64,000 nt of DNA from Aeromonas sp. FDAARGOS 1405 (GCF_019048265.1 NZ_CP077311.1:3977001-4041000); one strand, 5' to 3'; counted from the stretch's first letter, positions 46,472-55,379 are shown. Translations and numbers: made by a program. Notes: generated by a model not told the origin, from the letters alone.

Positions 46472-47371
46472 ATGTCTGTATCCCGTGTCGCCCTGCATCC
46501 GCAAGGCCCCACCTTCTCTCGCCTCATCATGGGTTACTGGCGCCTGATGGAGTGGCAGCTCTCTCCGGCCGCTCTGCTCGATCTGATGAAATATCATCTG
46601 GATCTGGGGGTCACCACCATCGATCACGCCGATATCTATGGTGGCTACCAGTGCGAAGAGGCCTTTGGTCACGCCCTGCGCCTCGAGCCTTCCCTGCGCA
46701 GCCGGATGGAGATCGTCACCAAGTGCGGTATCGCCCTCACCGCCAAGCCGGAGCATGCCCTCAACCACTACAACACCGGCAAGGACCATATCATCGCCAG
46801 CGCCGAGGCCTCGCTGCGCAAGCTCGGCACCGACCATCTGGACCTGCTGCTGATCCACCGCCCGGATCCCCTGATGAACGCCGATGAAGTGGCCGACGCC
46901 TTTATCACCCTGAAACAGGCGGGCAAGATCAAGCACGCCGGGGTATCCAACTTCACCGCCCGTCAGTTCGAGCTGCTGCAATCGCGCCTCCCCTTCCCGC
47001 TGGTCACCAACCAGCTGGAGATCTCGCCGCTTCATCAGGAAGGGGCCCTCGATGGTACCCTGGATCAGTGCCAGCAGCTTGGCATCAAGCCGATGGCCTG
47101 GTCATGTCTCGGCGGCGGCCGACTGTTCAGCGATGACGCCTATGCCCCGCTGCGTGCCGAACTGGAGCAGATCCGTCAGGAAGTGGGCGCCCAAACTATC
47201 GAGCAGGTGGTCTACGCCTGGGTAATGATGCTGCCAAGCCAGCCGCTGCCATTGATTGGCTCCGGCAAACGGGAGCGGATTGCTGCCGCCGTGGCCGCCG
47301 AATCTGTCGAGCTTAACCGCCAGCAGTGGTTCCGCATCCGCAAGGCGGCGCTCGGTTACGACGTCCCCTGA
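46472..47371 (+). CDS. Aldo-keto reductase, YdhF-like
   Basis: A 299-residue TIM-barrel NADPH oxidoreductase. MGYWRLMEWQ at the first strand, the catalytic Asp-Tyr in DHADIYGGYQCEEAFG, the lysine in IVTKCGI and the histidine in LLLIHRPDPLM are present, with GVSNFTARQFELL and the cofactor loop IGSGKRERI. The start at 46472 has aaggag eight bases upstream; the frame to 46166 overlaps the XRE gene and is rejected. Confidence 0.92.
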   Translation: MSVSRVALHPQGPTFSRLIMGYWRLMEWQLSPAALLDLMKYHLDLGVTTIDHADIYGGYQCEEAFGHALRLEPSLRSRMEIVTKCGIALTAKPEHALNHYNTGKDHIIASAEASLRKLGTDHLDLLLIHRPDPLMNADEVADAFITLKQAGKIKHAGVSNFTARQFELLQSRLPFPLVTNQLEISPLHQEGALDGTLDQCQQLGIKPMAWSCLGGGRLFSDDAYAPLRAELEQIRQEVGAQTIEQVVYAWVMMLPSQPLPLIGSGKRERIAAAVAAESVELNRQQWFRIRKAALGYDVP

Positions 47372-47395
47372 TCACAGCAAAACGTCCAGAAACAA

Positions 47396-47429
47396 AAACG
47401 GCATGGGGGAAACCCATGCCGTTTTTTTA
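47396..47429. terminator. Terminator after the aldo-keto reductase
   Basis: Ten-bp stem acggcatggg (47398-47407) with cccatgccgt (47413-47422), loop ggaaa, flanked by A and T tracts. Confidence 0.85.
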
Positions 47430-47442
47430 TTGCCGAGGTACC

Positions 47443-47724
47443 TTAGCGGTGGCGCTGTTGCGGGCGACCACGGGGAGCATCTGTCTTCGGTTTGGCCTGG
47501 TTGACGGTGATGGTACGGCCACCGACTTCTGTGCCATGCAGACCAGCGATGGCCTTTTCGGCATCACCATTGACCGGCATTTCAATAAAACCAAACCCCT
47601 TTGACTGGCCGGTATCGCGGTCGATGATGATATCAACCTTGTCGACCTGTCCAAACTGGCTGAACAGGGTTTTCAGTTCGTCGGCCGTCATCCGGTACGA
47701 CAGATTTCCTACGTAAATCTTCAT
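47443..47724 (-). CDS. RRM-domain RNA-binding protein
   Basis: A 93-residue single RNA recognition motif protein. RNP2 is IYVGNL at residues 3-8 and RNP1 is KGFGFIEM near residue 43, with a basic tail APRGRPQQRHR. Such one-RRM proteins occur in cyanobacteria and a subset of gammaproteobacteria and are often cold-inducible. ATG at 47724 is the family start. The gap 47725-47940 holds its promoter and leader; the 216 bases show no other gene. Confidence 0.92.
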   Translation of the reverse strand: MKIYVGNLSYRMTADELKTLFSQFGQVDKVDIIIDRDTGQSKGFGFIEMPVNGDAEKAIAGLHGTEVGGRTITVNQAKPKTDAPRGRPQQRHR

Positions 47725-47940
47725 GCCATCCACTCTCGATTCAAGGTGCCTTCTCTATGCAATTCCCAGCATAACGGTAAGGGCACAACCCCTATGCCGG
47801 ACCTGCCATGGCTTCATGCCGTGGCCTTCTCCACACTGTCGTCAAGTGATTGATCTCTTGGGTTAACAGTGCAGACAAGATCAATTCGAGTCACTGGCAG
47901 TATCTGAGCTTTGCCGGGAATTGTCGAGAAAATAGTCGAC

Positions 47941-48483
47941 TCAGGCCGCTTGCAGATCTGACAACCGTTGCGCCAGCATCCGGCGACCGTGCCAGGCCCG
48001 TTTAAAGCCGAAGCGATAGACAGACGGGCTCACCAGATGGAGCTCCCCCGCCTTGAGATCCAGCAAGGCCATGGCCGCCGCCAGCTCCTCTTCACTCAGC
48101 TGCAGATCGAGGCTGAAGTCGAGCCACTGGCCGTCGTGACCCACTCGCCGCTCCCGTTCAAGCGCCACCAGCTGGTTGCGGGGCAGCGCCAGCGCCTCAT
48201 CCTTGTTGCCATTGAGCAGATAGATATGCTGTTCGTCCCACCCCAGCTCCGCCAGGCGCCAGGGCTGCCAGCTGCGGGGCAGCGAAACCATGATCCCGGT
48301 GATGCCACCAAAGACCACGCCCACCCAGTTGAGCAGCGCCATGGCGCCCCAGCCATCCCACAAGGAGGCCGCCACCACGCCCCAACTCACCAGCAACAGC
48401 AGAAAAATGACGCAGCGATAGCGCACCGCTGGCGGCATCAACAGCTGCACCTGCGAACCGGCAAGCAAGGATGTAATACGCAT
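47941..48483 (-). CDS. Conserved membrane protein of unknown function
   Basis: A 180-residue protein with two membrane helices (about 24-43 VIFLLLLVSWGVVAASLW and 46-67 AMALLNWVGVVFGGITGIMV) followed by a soluble C-terminal domain. I do not recognise the family. The soluble part has PH-like beta character (ELHLVSPSVYRFGF). It is divergent from the ABC transporter operon. Confidence 0.6.
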   Translation of the reverse strand: MRITSLLAGSQVQLLMPPAVRYRCVIFLLLLVSWGVVAASLWDGWGAMALLNWVGVVFGGITGIMVSLPRSWQPWRLAELGWDEQHIYLLNGNKDEALALPRNQLVALERERRVGHDGQWLDFSLDLQLSEEELAAAMALLDLKAGELHLVSPSVYRFGFKRAWHGRRMLAQRLSDLQAA

Positions 48484-48589
48484 GAAAAGCTCCTGTCATC
48501 ACGAAATGGCGTCATTGTGAATAGCCATCAGGATGCTGACAAGGGGGTTTTCTTTGTCATCCCCCTATAAAATCAATACCATGGCGTAA

Positions 48590-49360
48590 ATGATTCTCAG
48601 TGGAACCCGCTTCTTGACCAGCTCGCAACCCTGTGTGCGCTTTTGTGGCGTCGACAAATTCTATGGCGATTTTCAGGCTCTTCATCACATCGATCTCACC
48701 ATTGAACGGGGAGAGAAGTGGGTCATCTGTGGCCCGTCAGGCTCGGGAAAATCGACCCTGATCCGCACCATCAACGGGCTGGAGGGGATCGACGACGGCC
48801 AGCTGTTCCTGTTTGGCGAGCCGGTGACCCCCGCCTACCTGCGTCGCCTGCAAGGCCGGGTCGGCATGGTGTTTCAGCAGTTCAACCTCTTCCCCCATAT
48901 GACGGTGCTGGAAAACCTGATGGTGGCGCCGGTGCATACCCTGGGGTTGCGCCCTCAGGAGGCCAAAGCCCGGGCGCTCGGACTGCTCGAGCGGGTGCGC
49001 ATTCAGGCGCAGGCCGACAAGTACCCCCACCAGCTCTCCGGCGGCCAGCAGCAGCGGGTCGCCATCGCCCGCTCCCTCTGCATGCAACCCGAGCTGATGC
49101 TGTTTGACGAGCCCACCTCCGCCCTCGACCCCGAGATGATCCGCGAAGTGCTCGATGTAATCCGCGAGCTGGCTGACGAGGGGATGACCCTGATCTGCGT
49201 CACCCACGAGATGGGCTTTGCCCGTCAGGTGGCGGATCGGGTGCTCTTTATGGATGAGGGGAAAATCATCGAGTCAGCCCCGCCCGCCCAGCTGTTCAAC
49301 GCCCCCCGGCACCCGCGAACCCGGGCCTTCCTCGAACAGGTGCTTAGCTATCATGGCTAG
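48590..49360 (+). CDS. Polar amino-acid ABC transporter ATPase
   Basis: A 256-residue ATPase of the GlnQ/HisP class. Walker [10 protein letters not shown] near residue 49, Q-loop FQQFNLFPH, signature LSGGQQQR, Walker [13 protein letters not shown] and H-loop CVTHEM are intact. It heads a five-gene run ABC ATPase, permease, binding protein, permease, mepA, with overlapping starts throughout. ATG at 48590 lies after a weak Shine-Dalgarno. Confidence 0.94.
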   Translation: MILSGTRFLTSSQPCVRFCGVDKFYGDFQALHHIDLTIERGEKWVICGPSGSGKSTLIRTINGLEGIDDGQLFLFGEPVTPAYLRRLQGRVGMVFQQFNLFPHMTVLENLMVAPVHTLGLRPQEAKARALGLLERVRIQAQADKYPHQLSGGQQQRVAIARSLCMQPELMLFDEPTSALDPEMIREVLDVIRELADEGMTLICVTHEMGFARQVADRVLFMDEGKIIESAPPAQLFNAPRHPRTRAFLEQVLSYHG

Positions 49361-50150
49361 GCTCAATCGCCCCCGCCTGCTTGGCTGGCTGTCGGGCACT
49401 GTGATGCTCTCTGCGCTACTGGGCTGGGCGCTCTATAGCGGCGCTCGCCAGATGGGCTATGAGTGGCAGTGGCCGCGGGTGTTGCCCTTTCTCGGCGAGT
49501 GGGATGAGGGAACCTTTTATGCCGGCCCCTTGCTAAACGGCCTGCTGGTCACTTTGCAGGTGGCGCTGCTCAGCCTGTTGGGCACTCTGGCGGTCGGGGT
49601 GTGCGTGGTCAGCCTGCGGCTGCTCCCCTCCCGGCTCGGCCCATGGCTCGCCATCGCTTATCTGGCGCTGGTGCGCACCACGCCCCAGCTGGTGCAGCTC
49701 TATATTCTCTATTTCTTGCTGGGCCCCATGCTGGGATTGGCCCCCCTTGCCTGCGCCGTGTTGAGCCTCTCCCTCTATCAGGGCGCTTTCACCGCCGAAG
49801 TGCTGCGTGCAGGCGTACAGGCCATTCCCAAAGGACAGTGGGAGGCAGCCCAGTCGCTTGGCTTGTCGCGAACCATCACCCTGCGCAAGGTGATCCTGCC
49901 CCAGCTGGTGCGCATCACCTTGCCGCCGCTCACCAACGAGCTGGTCTCCCTTATCAAACATTCGGCGCTGGTGAGTGTGATCGCCATCTTCGATCTGACC
50001 AACGAAGGGCGTACTCTGGTTGCCGATACGTTTCTGACCTTTGAGGTGTGGTTTACCGTAGCTGCCCTCTATTTGCTGTTAACCCTGACGCTGTCAGCCT
50101 GTTCGCGGGCACTGGCCCGTCACCTGAATCCGGATCAACAAGGACGCTAA
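49353..50150 (+). CDS. Polar amino-acid ABC transporter permease 1
   Basis: A 265-residue HisMQ-type permease. Its start overlaps the ATPase stop by eight bases. Five helices are visible; the EAA loop reads AIPKGQWEAAQSLGLSRTITLRKVILPQ, followed by LVSLIKHSALVSVIAI. Confidence 0.92.
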   Translation: MARLNRPRLLGWLSGTVMLSALLGWALYSGARQMGYEWQWPRVLPFLGEWDEGTFYAGPLLNGLLVTLQVALLSLLGTLAVGVCVVSLRLLPSRLGPWLAIAYLALVRTTPQLVQLYILYFLLGPMLGLAPLACAVLSLSLYQGAFTAEVLRAGVQAIPKGQWEAAQSLGLSRTITLRKVILPQLVRITLPPLTNELVSLIKHSALVSVIAIFDLTNEGRTLVADTFLTFEVWFTVAALYLLLTLTLSACSRALARHLNPDQQGR

Positions 50151-50152
50151 CC

Positions 50153-50974
50153 ATGAATCTGTCATTCAAGACCACCCTGTCGGGCGCAGCCCTGCTGCTG
50201 GCAAGCCTGCTCACTCCGGCACTGGCAGAAACTGCCCCCTCCGACACCCAGGCGCAGATCGAGCAGAGCGGTACCCTGCGGGTCGGCATGTCCACCTTCG
50301 CCCCCTGGGCGATGCGCGACAAGCAGGGGGCCCTGATCGGTTTCGAGATTGACGTGGCCCGTCGCCTCGCCACAGATAACGGTTGGCAGGTAGAGTTCGT
50401 GCCTACCGCCTGGGATGGCATCATCCCCTCCCTGTTGGCGAAAAAATATGACGTCATCATCGGCGGCCTCACCATCACCCCCGAGCGGGAGAAGAGCGTG
50501 CGCTTCACCCAGGCCTACTCCCATTCGGGGGTGCAGCTGGCCGCCTCCAGCACCATGGCCAAAGAGAAGAAAACCGTGGCGGACTTCAACCAGCGCGGGG
50601 TGATCCTGGCGGTACGTCGTGGCGCCTCACCGGTACAGGTGGCAAAAGAACACTTCCCCAAGGCCACCCTGCGCCAGTTTGATGACGAGTCACAGGTATT
50701 TCAGGAGGTGCTGAACGGCCGCGCCCACGGCGCCCTCTCCTCTTCCCCGAAACCCGAGCAAGAGGCGCTGCGCCACCCCGATGCCCTCTTTATGCCGTTT
50801 GCCGAGCCGTTGGCACAAGGCGATGAAGGCTTTGCCCTGCGCAAGGGGGATGATGCCCTGGCTGAGCAGTTCAACGAGTGGATCGCCGCCCGTCAGGCCG
50901 ATGGCTGGCTCAAGGCACGCCATGACTACTGGTTCAAGTCGCTGGCGTGGGAAGCACAGGTCGCCAATCCCTGA
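50153..50974 (+). CDS. Periplasmic amino-acid-binding protein
   Basis: A 273-residue SBP family 3 protein with signal peptide cut after TPALA. The binding lobes show GTLRVGMSTFAPWAM, GFEIDVARRLA, VPTAWDGIIPSLLAKKYDVIIGG, and TITPEREKSVRF, in which the arginine of TPERE is the usual alpha-carboxylate contact. Ligand not determined. The next permease starts on the same TGA (TGATG). Confidence 0.92.
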   Translation: MNLSFKTTLSGAALLLASLLTPALAETAPSDTQAQIEQSGTLRVGMSTFAPWAMRDKQGALIGFEIDVARRLATDNGWQVEFVPTAWDGIIPSLLAKKYDVIIGGLTITPEREKSVRFTQAYSHSGVQLAASSTMAKEKKTVADFNQRGVILAVRRGASPVQVAKEHFPKATLRQFDDESQVFQEVLNGRAHGALSSSPKPEQEALRHPDALFMPFAEPLAQGDEGFALRKGDDALAEQFNEWIAARQADGWLKARHDYWFKSLAWEAQVANP

Positions 50975-51879
50975 TGCTGATTGCTCTAAAAGAGACCATC
51001 CGGCGCATCGTCCGTGGGGCATGTCGGAACATCAACTGGCTAGATGGGGCGATCGCCCTGATCCTGCTGCTGGCTGGCCTCTGGCTGGCCAGCCGCCTGC
51101 ACATCGGGGTGGCCTATCAGTGGCGCTGGCATGAGGCCTTCGATCTGCTGTTCACCCCTGGCCCTCACGGCGAGTTGCCCTACTTTTTCAGCGGTCTGCT
51201 CACCACCTTGCGCATCGCCCTGCTCGGCATGGTGCTGGCGCTGCTGCTCGGCACTGCGCTGGGGGTAGCCGCCTTCAGCCGCCGCCCCTGGCTGGTGATG
51301 CCCGCGACCCTGTTTATCCAGCTGATCCGCAATTTGCCGCCGCTGGTCTTTATCTTCATCTTCTACTTCTTTATCGCCAACCAGCTGCTGCCTGCGAGCG
51401 GCCTCTCCCGCTGGCTCGGCACCGTATCACTCTCCCCGTGGCAAGCCGCGTTGTTTGGCCCACCTGCCCGCTGGGAAAACCTCATCTCAGGCACCCTCTG
51501 CGTTGGCATGATCAGCGCAGCCTTCGTCGCCGAGATCGTCCGCGCCGGGCTGGCCGCCATCCCCCGTGGCCAGTGGGAGGCGGCGCAGAGCCTCGGACTC
51601 TCCCCCTGGGTGCGGCTGCGCCATGTGATCCTGCCGCAGGCCATGCTGCTGATGTTGCCCCCCCTCACCGGTCAGCTCATCGCGCTGGTGAAGGATACCG
51701 CCATCGTTTCCCTTATCTCGGTGCAGGAGCTCACCTTCGTCGGCACCGAGATGGCCAACTCCAGCGGACTGGTCTACGAGATCTGGCTGCTGGTGGCCGC
51801 GGCCTATTTATTTATATGTTTGAGTCTGTTCGTATTGCTGAGCCGACTCGAAGCAAGACAAGGAGCACGCACATGCTGA
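50974..51879 (+). CDS. Polar amino-acid ABC transporter permease 2
   Basis: A 301-residue permease of the same class with the EAA loop AIPRGQWEAAQSLGLSPWVRLRHVILPQ. A longer than usual extracytoplasmic segment (SGLSRWLGTVSLSPWQAALFG) sits between helices 3 and 4. Start overlaps the binding-protein stop; its own stop overlaps the mepA start by seven bases. Confidence 0.92.
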   Translation: MLIALKETIRRIVRGACRNINWLDGAIALILLLAGLWLASRLHIGVAYQWRWHEAFDLLFTPGPHGELPYFFSGLLTTLRIALLGMVLALLLGTALGVAAFSRRPWLVMPATLFIQLIRNLPPLVFIFIFYFFIANQLLPASGLSRWLGTVSLSPWQAALFGPPARWENLISGTLCVGMISAAFVAEIVRAGLAAIPRGQWEAAQSLGLSPWVRLRHVILPQAMLLMLPPLTGQLIALVKDTAIVSLISVQELTFVGTEMANSSGLVYEIWLLVAAAYLFICLSLFVLLSRLEARQGARTC

Positions 51880-52610
51880 CGTCCCTGTTGCTGGCGACTG
51901 TATTGCAAGCGGAAGCCATCGGTGGTTATGCCGCCGGTTGCCTGAAAAACGGCGTATCCCTGCCCCTTGAAGGGCCGGGTTATCAGGTGATCCGCACCAA
52001 GCGGCTGCGCTACTACGGCCACCCCGACCTTATCCACTATCTGCAAGCGCTGGCCAACCAGACCCGCATGGCCGGGCTGCCAGATCTCTACATCGCTGAT
52101 CTGGCGATGGCCCGGGGCGGCCCCTTTACCTCTGGCCATCGCAGCCATCAGACCGGACTTGATGCCGATATCTGGTTTCGCATGGCCAACCGTCCCATCA
52201 GCAAGTGGGAGCAGGATGCCCCCAAGGAGTGGGCGCTGATCGACGAACCGAGCTACAAGATGTTGCCGGGCCGCTTTGGCCCGCAGCAGCTCACCCTGCT
52301 GCGGCTGGCGGCCAGCAAGCCCGAGGTGGCCCGCATCTTCGTCAATCCGGTGATCAAATCCGCGGTCTGCCAACAGGCTGGTGACGAGCCCTGGGTCGCC
52401 AAGCTGCGCCCCTGGGTGGGCCACTTCAGCCACTTCCACGTGCGGCTGCGCTGCCCGGTAGGCAGCCCCGATTGCGAACCTCAGGCTCCCATTCCGCCCG
52501 GCAATGGCTGCGGGGAAGAGCTGGCATCCTGGCTAAAAGACAAGCCCCAGTTGCCCAAGGTCTCCGGCATTAACAAACCACCAATACTTCCTGCGCGTTG
52601 TCGCAACTGA
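51873..52610 (+). CDS. mepA: Penicillin-insensitive murein endopeptidase-like protein (MepA family)
   Basis: A 245-residue exported zinc hydrolase of the LAS/MepA family that cuts peptidoglycan cross-links. The signal peptide is short (MLTSLLLATVLQAEA). Zinc and catalytic residues lie in TSGHRSHQTGLDADIW and in HFSHFHVRLRCP, the canonical H-x6-D ... HxH arrangement. Its start overlaps the stop of the upstream permease by seven bases, so it is translated from the ABC transporter mRNA, a linkage I do not know from E. coli. Confidence 0.88.
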   Translation: MLTSLLLATVLQAEAIGGYAAGCLKNGVSLPLEGPGYQVIRTKRLRYYGHPDLIHYLQALANQTRMAGLPDLYIADLAMARGGPFTSGHRSHQTGLDADIWFRMANRPISKWEQDAPKEWALIDEPSYKMLPGRFGPQQLTLLRLAASKPEVARIFVNPVIKSAVCQQAGDEPWVAKLRPWVGHFSHFHVRLRCPVGSPDCEPQAPIPPGNGCGEELASWLKDKPQLPKVSGINKPPILPARCRN

Positions 52611-52686
52611 CCCCAAGCTGGTATGGTGATGCACTATTCGCAAGGCGCTATACGTTCCATTCAAAATTGCATAGGAGAACAACAAG

Positions 52687-53277
52687 ATGACCACATCACT
52701 CTGGCGCAGAACCGCGCAGAGCCTGTTGACCCTGACCCTGCTGCTCAGCCTGACCGGCTGCGGCATGAACAACATTCCGACCCTGGATGAGCAGGTCAAG
52801 GCGAGCTGGGGACAGGTGGAGAACCAGTATCAGCGCCGCGCCGATCTCATCCCCAATCTGGTGGCAACCGTCAAGGGCTACGCCAGCCATGAGCAGGAGA
52901 CCCTCAAGGCGGTCACCGATGCCCGCGCCCGGGTCGGCAGCGTGCAGGTGAGCGCTCCTGCCCAGCTCAAGGAGTTTGAAGCGGCCCAGAACCAGCTCTC
53001 CAGCGCCCTCTCCCGCCTGATGGTGGTGGTAGAACGCTACCCCGAGCTGAAAGCGGATCAGCAGTTCCTGGCACTTCAGGCCCAGCTGGAAGGAACCGAG
53101 AATCGCATCTCGGTGGCTCGCCGCGACTATATCGAGGCGGTGCGCCAGTTCAATACCGAGATCCGTACCTTCCCCGGCGTCATCTGGTCCAAGTTGCTCT
53201 ACTCGGATCTGGAGGCCAAACCCAGTTTCAGTGCCAAACCCGGTGCCGATGAGGCGCCCAAGGTCAGCTTCCAATGA
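52687..53277 (+). CDS. lemA: LemA family lipoprotein
   Basis: A 196-residue protein with lipobox LTGC (cysteine near residue 25) and then the LemA four-helix core: VENQYQRRADLIPNLVATVKGYA, AQNQLSSALSRLMVVVERYPEL, QLEGTENRISVARRDYIEAVRQFNT and FPGVIW. LemA proteins usually accompany TPM-domain proteins and the three genes here overlap or abut. Function is envelope-related but not known in detail. Confidence 0.93.
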   Translation: MTTSLWRRTAQSLLTLTLLLSLTGCGMNNIPTLDEQVKASWGQVENQYQRRADLIPNLVATVKGYASHEQETLKAVTDARARVGSVQVSAPAQLKEFEAAQNQLSSALSRLMVVVERYPELKADQQFLALQAQLEGTENRISVARRDYIEAVRQFNTEIRTFPGVIWSKLLYSDLEAKPSFSAKPGADEAPKVSFQ

Positions 53278-54020
53278 AGATGATGCTGCGCACGCTACTC
53301 CCTTTTCTGCTGCTCTGGACGGCGGCGCTGCAGGCCACGCCGAACTTTCCTGTCTTGAGCGGACGGGTGGTGGATGAGGCAGCGCTGATGTCCCGCAAAC
53401 AGGCCCATCAACTGACCCAGCAGCTGGCCACCTTTGAAAAGCGCAGCGGTATCCAGCTGGTGGTGGTCTCCGTCGACAGCCTCGATGGGGAGACCATCGA
53501 GGAGTACGGCTACCAACTCGGTCGCCACTGGGGGATCGGCCAGAAAGGCAAAAATAATGGCGTGCTGTTGCTGATCGCCCAGGATGAGCGCAAGGTGCGC
53601 ATCGAAGTGGGATACGGGCTGGAAGGCGCCCTGCCCGACGCCATTGCCGCCAACATCATTCATGGTCGCATTCTGCCCGCCTTCAAGCGCGGCGATATGG
53701 TGGCCGGGATCATGGCCGGCAGCCAGAGCATCATGAAGGCTCTCGCCGGAGAGTACCAGCCAGTAAAGAGCAACAGCAGCAGTAAGGGTGGGGTACTCCG
53801 AGACCTCTGCCGGTTTTTCCTAACAGTGATGGGGCTGATCATGATCTTTATCCTGCACAGTGGAATCGGTTGGTTAGGCTCGGGTAGAGTTGGTGCCGGC
53901 TCCTCTGGCCGCTCCGGCAGCGGATTCAGCGGAGGTGGCAGCTCCTCTAGTCGCTCCGGCGGCGGATTCAGTGGTGGCGGTGGCAGTTTTGGCGGCGGCG
54001 GAGCCTCCGGTGGCTGGTAA
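53274..54020 (+). CDS. TPM-domain membrane protein (YgcG-like)
   Basis: A 248-residue protein: signal peptide (cut near LQATPNF), TPM domain about residues 25-150 (SGRVVDEAALMSR, QLVVVSVDSLDGETIEEYG, GVLLLIAQDERKVRIEVGYGLEG), a membrane helix about 175-197 and a C-terminal Gly/Ser tail with repeats of SGSGFSGGGSSS and GGGFSGGGGSFGGGGASGGW. The TPM fold is the one of TLP18.3, a photosystem II repair phosphatase. Its start overlaps the lemA stop by four bases. Confidence 0.9.
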   Translation: MKMMLRTLLPFLLLWTAALQATPNFPVLSGRVVDEAALMSRKQAHQLTQQLATFEKRSGIQLVVVSVDSLDGETIEEYGYQLGRHWGIGQKGKNNGVLLLIAQDERKVRIEVGYGLEGALPDAIAANIIHGRILPAFKRGDMVAGIMAGSQSIMKALAGEYQPVKSNSSSKGGVLRDLCRFFLTVMGLIMIFILHSGIGWLGSGRVGAGSSGRSGSGFSGGGSSSSRSGGGFSGGGGSFGGGGASGGW

Positions 54021-54040
54021 CAGGAGTAAAGAGACAAATC

Positions 54041-54658
54041 ATGATTTCTAAACAGTTCTTCCACACGCTTCAGGCCAAGGTGCGCGAAGCGGAGCTAGAG
54101 ACTGATGCTGAACTGGTCACCGTGCTGGCACCGGCCAGCGATGGCTATCGCTACATTCCCACCCTCTGGGCGGCGCTGCTGGCCATGCTCACCCCGCTGC
54201 TGGTGTTCCAGCTCGGCTTCTGGCTCGGCTGGTACGAGATCCTGCTGGTACAGTGGTCGGTCTGGCTGCTGCTGAGCCTGCTGTTCCACTGGACCCCCAT
54301 CAAGATGCGGCTCATCCCGAAGAAGGTTCGCCAGCACCGGGCGGCCCTGATGGCACGCCTGCAATTTGTCGAACAGGGGCTGCACCGCACCCGCGACCGG
54401 CTCGGGGTGCTGATCTTCGTCTCTGCCGCCGAGCACTATGTAGAAATACTGGTGGATGACGGCATCGCCCAGCATATCGACAATGGCCAGTGGCAGGAGA
54501 TCATCGACGACTTCGTTGCGCGAGTGCGCAACAAGGAGATCGAACAGGGTTTTCTGGAGTGCGTGGAGCGCGTCAGCGCCATTCTGACCGACGCCTTCCC
54601 GGCCACCCGGGATCAAAACGAGCTACCGGACAGTCTGATCATCCTCGACAAGCCCTGA
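54041..54658 (+). CDS. Second TPM-domain protein with two membrane helices
   Basis: A 205-residue inner-membrane protein. Helices near 45-65 and 70-86 (YIPTLWAALLAMLTPLLVFQLGF; LVQWSVWLLLSLLF) split an incomplete TPM domain whose second half is GVLIFVSAAEHYVEILVDDGIAQ. The three-gene lemA-TPM-TPM run is widespread. Function unknown. Confidence 0.88.
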   Translation: MISKQFFHTLQAKVREAELETDAELVTVLAPASDGYRYIPTLWAALLAMLTPLLVFQLGFWLGWYEILLVQWSVWLLLSLLFHWTPIKMRLIPKKVRQHRAALMARLQFVEQGLHRTRDRLGVLIFVSAAEHYVEILVDDGIAQHIDNGQWQEIIDDFVARVRNKEIEQGFLECVERVSAILTDAFPATRDQNELPDSLIILDKP

Positions 54659-54734
54659 TCCGGTTTAAAAAACCGGCATTCTGCGCAAGGGTTAGGCATT
54701 CGGAAAAGATTATGAAAAATAAGGGGAAAAGAGG

Positions 54735-54763
54735 TTGACCCACACAGTCCTTTCCCCTAAATT
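54735..54763 (+). promoter_or_regulatory. Promoter of tRNA-Ser copy 2
   Basis: TTGACC (54735-54740), a 17-base spacer and TAAATT (54758-54763), then the discriminator acgccccg. Spacing, -10 box and leader are the same as for copy 1. Confidence 0.75.
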
Positions 54764-54803
54764 ACGCCCCGTTCCAGCGCAACAGCGCAGCGAACGAAAA
54801 TTT

Positions 54804-54891
54804 GGTGAGGTGTCCGAGTGGCTGAAGGAGCACGCCTGGAAAGTGTGTATACGGCAACGTATCGAGGGTTCGAATCCCTCCCTCACCGCCA
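54804..54891 (+). tRNA. tRNA-Ser (anticodon GGA), copy 2
   Basis: Identical at all 88 positions to the minus-strand gene at 16196-16283, with encoded GCCA and anticodon GGA. It also shares 39 of 40 leader bases. Confidence 0.97.
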
Positions 54892-54901
54892 AATTTAGAA
54901 A

Positions 54902-54926
54902 AACCGACCTCAGGGTCGGTTTTTTG
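54902..54926 (+). terminator. Terminator of tRNA-Ser copy 2
   Basis: Eight-bp stem aaccgacc (54902-54909) with ggtcggtt (54914-54921) and six T. Confidence 0.85.
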
Positions 54927-55379
54927 CTTTCCGGAAAAACAAATACCGGACAAGTATTGCAGCGACAAGAACAGGTGGACGCTCTCGCCAGGCCCTCGCC
55001 TCTATGAGCAACACCACTCCAACTCGACGGCTCAATCCAATAGACCCCGGCACATCCCATTCAACAACGGGTGGGAGATGAACTTGCTCATCGCCGCCAG
55101 TATCATTCGTCGGCATTCGCCCTTCTTCTGCTGAAGGGAGAAACCTCATTCAGAACGCCCCTTAGAGCAACAGTAGGGCACTACAAGTCGCGTCGGTGGC
55201 CACACCCACACTTCTTCTTATCACTCCATATGACCACGGCCAGGCTGTCACCGCGTATCGCGCCGTTATGACAGCAGGAAGGATAACTAAAAGGCGTGGT
55301 ACCTTTTTACTCTCATCTACGGCTCACTGCGTCCTTACAACCTGGCGTGGCGTGCTTACAAAAAAAGGCCGCTCAATGA
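54927..55379. other. Intergenic region between tRNA-Ser and the IS element
   Basis: About 450 bases without a supportable gene. Open frames here have no Shine-Dalgarno or recognisable product. The right end carries half of a terminator hairpin duplicated near 59.5 kb. The segment may be decayed DNA left by transposition or island loss next to a tRNA gene. Confidence 0.5.

Noticed and set aside
54927-55356. Possible genomic island integrated at tRNA-Ser copy 2
   Set aside because: No integrase gene and no duplicate of the tRNA 3' end apart from the full second tRNA copy were found.
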